Shown: one piece after another, positions 6,142 through 6,989 of the stretch | Layout of the letters: the number at the start of each line of letters is the position of its first letter | Numbering within the stretch: position 1 is the stretch's first letter | NCBI GenBank assembly: GCA_045114455.1 | Contig: JBGUKN010000006.1 | Location: forward strand, 1-6,989 | From: UBA1732 sp045114455 | GTDB lineage: Bacteria > Verrucomicrobiota > Lentisphaeria > Victivallales > UBA1829 | Direction: 5' to 3' | DNA: 6,989 bases | Program-made: the position numbers and the translations under genes | Notes under the pieces: model-generated | Databases searched by the model: none | Seen by the model: the letters and a program-made list of their open reading frames with translations, nothing else | Told to the model about the DNA's origin: nothing

Positions 6142-6867
6142 ATGAAACCTGTTTCCGATACGGTGCTGATCCTGGCGGCGGGCGGAGCCTCCACCCGGTT
6201 CGGCGGAGGCTCGAAGCTTTTCGCGGAACTCGACGGCATCCCGGTCTTCCTGCATGCCGTCCGCACGGCGGCATCCGTGCTGGCGCCCGGGTCCATCATC
6301 CTGTCCGTCCCCGCAGCCGCCGAAACGGATTTCCGCGCCGCCGCAGAAACGCATCTGCCCGGCGTTCCGCTTCATTTCGCGCACGGAGGAGCGACCCGCA
6401 CGCTGTCCGTGCTGAACGCCCTCGAAGCGGCAGCGAAACTCGGTGAATCGAGATTCCTTCTTGCCGCGATCCATGACGCCGGACGCCCGATGCTGACGCC
6501 GGAGCTTCTGCTGGCCTGCCTGGACGCCGCGCGGACGCACGGCGGCGCGATGGCGTGCCGCAAAGTCGCCGAAACGGTGAAGCGCATCACCCCGGACGGA
6601 TTCCTCGGCGAGACTGTCCCGCGCGATGGTCTCCGCACGGCGGAAACGCCGCAGGTGTTTCAGTTCGAATCGCTTCTGAACGCATACCGCCGCGCTGCCG
6701 CGTCCGATGAAACGTTCACCGATGACGCGCAGGTCATGGAGCGGTTCGCCCCGGTCCGCGTGTTCCCGGTCGAACACGATTTCCCGAATCCGAAGATCAC
6801 GTACCGGCCCGACCTGGAGCTCTGCCGCACCCTCCTGAAACTCCGCGAAGAAGGAGCCGGCTCGTGA
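6142..6867 (+). CDS. ispD: 2-C-methyl-D-erythritol 4-phosphate cytidylyltransferase
   Basis: IspD joins CTP and MEP to form CDP-methylerythritol with release of pyrophosphate, the third step of the cytosolic MEP pathway to isoprenoids. The 241-residue length is typical. Family marks are in order: the nucleotide loop LILAAGGASTRFGGGSKL (9-26) with R19 and K25, GGATRTLSVLNAL (82-94) for the GGxxRxxSVxN block, IHDAGRP (110-116) with Asp112, R161 with ETPQVFQ (168-174), TDDAQVME (193-200), and NPKIT (216-220) with Lys218. These correspond to R20, K27, D106, R157 and K213 of the E. coli enzyme. The loop has Gly-Ser before the lysine where E. coli has Cys-Pro, and IHDAGRP replaces HDAARP, so this is a variant but apparently active enzyme. 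The gene has a strong ribosome binding site and its stop overlaps the next GTG start. IspF is not fused to it and is not seen in the window. Confidence 0.95.
   Translation: MKPVSDTVLILAAGGASTRFGGGSKLFAELDGIPVFLHAVRTAASVLAPGSIILSVPAAAETDFRAAAETHLPGVPLHFAHGGATRTLSVLNALEAAAKLGESRFLLAAIHDAGRPMLTPELLLACLDAARTHGGAMACRKVAETVKRITPDGFLGETVPRDGLRTAETPQVFQFESLLNAYRRAAASDETFTDDAQVMERFAPVRVFPVEHDFPNPKITYRPDLELCRTLLKLREEGAGS
6851..6856 (+). promoter_or_regulatory. Ribosome binding site for the GTG-start gene after ispD
   Basis: AAGGAG lies 7 bases before GTG at 6864, inside the last codons of ispD. It is what decides the start of the otherwise unrecognised last gene. Confidence 0.7.
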
Positions 6868-6989
6868 GCAAAGCCAGGCCAGCCTCCAACGAAAAACCGG
6901 CCGACGGCACATCGTCGTCCGCGGGTTCATCTCCCGCCGGCAAATCGTCTGCCGGGCCGGACCCGAAACGGACCAGTGTCAAATTCGAG
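6864..6989 (+). CDS. Start of an unidentified gene (GTG start, 3' end outside window)
   Basis: An open frame of 42 codons starts with GTG, overlaps the ispD stop as GTGA, and runs off the end of the window. A good AAGGAG ribosome binding site 7 bases upstream makes it a likely real gene. The visible part begins MSKARPASNEKPADG and is rich in Ser, Ala, Gly, Pro and Lys, so it should be a disordered N-terminal extension with no signal peptide or membrane segment. The last residues, KRTSVKFE, may be the beginning of a folded domain. Nothing visible allows a function to be named. Its position suggests co-transcription with topA, sanA and ispD. Confidence 0.65.
   Translation, partial: MSKARPASNEKPADGTSSSAGSSPAGKSSAGPDPKRTSVKFE

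Noticed and set aside
6076..6930. A 284-codon open frame on the minus strand over ispD
   Set aside because: It is the antisense shadow of a clearly conserved ispD gene, with Arg-rich composition and no motif.
1..6989. Mobile element, CRISPR, toxin-antitoxin or defence genes
   Set aside because: No transposase, integrase, terminal repeats, regularly spaced direct repeats or defence domains are present; all genes are housekeeping or envelope related.

Overview
The window is 6989 bases of GC-rich DNA, densely coding and with every supported gene on the + strand. It looks chromosomal: there are no insertion sequences, phage genes, tRNA or rRNA genes, or CRISPR repeats. The gene set (Bat-type membrane proteins with von Willebrand A domains, SanA, IspD) suggests a Gram-negative bacterium using the MEP isoprenoid pathway. 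The overall flavour, a Bat cluster with a DUF4381-like protein and an unusual TopA tail, would fit the PVC group (for example Lentisphaerota or Kiritimatiellota). That assignment is a guess from general impression and is not shown by any marker here.

Region 1 (1-2643) is the 3' end of a Bat/MoxR-type operon. It holds the tail of a DUF58 protein, a two-pass membrane protein with a DUF4381-like cytoplasmic end, and a BatA-like VWA membrane protein. The last two overlap by ATGA. In related systems these proteins form a membrane-associated complex driven by a MoxR AAA+ ATPase, which would lie to the left of the window.

Region 2 (2644-2916) is the only sizeable intergenic stretch. It carries two GC-rich hairpins that probably end the Bat transcript, then an AT-rich patch with a near-perfect sigma-70 type promoter (TTGACA, 17 bases, TATATT), then an untranslated leader of about 80 bases that can fold over the ribosome binding site of topA.

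Region 3 (2917-6989) is a second probable operon: topA, sanA, ispD and the start of an unidentified gene opening with GTG. Two of its three junctions are 4-base stop/start overlaps, and the third gap is 31 bases. It couples DNA topology, an envelope-barrier protein and isoprenoid precursor synthesis in one transcript.

The most notable point is the C-terminal third of TopA. It has no zinc-ribbon cysteines and instead carries three spaced copies of a conserved module of about 55-60 residues. I do not recognise it as a standard topoisomerase C-terminal domain.
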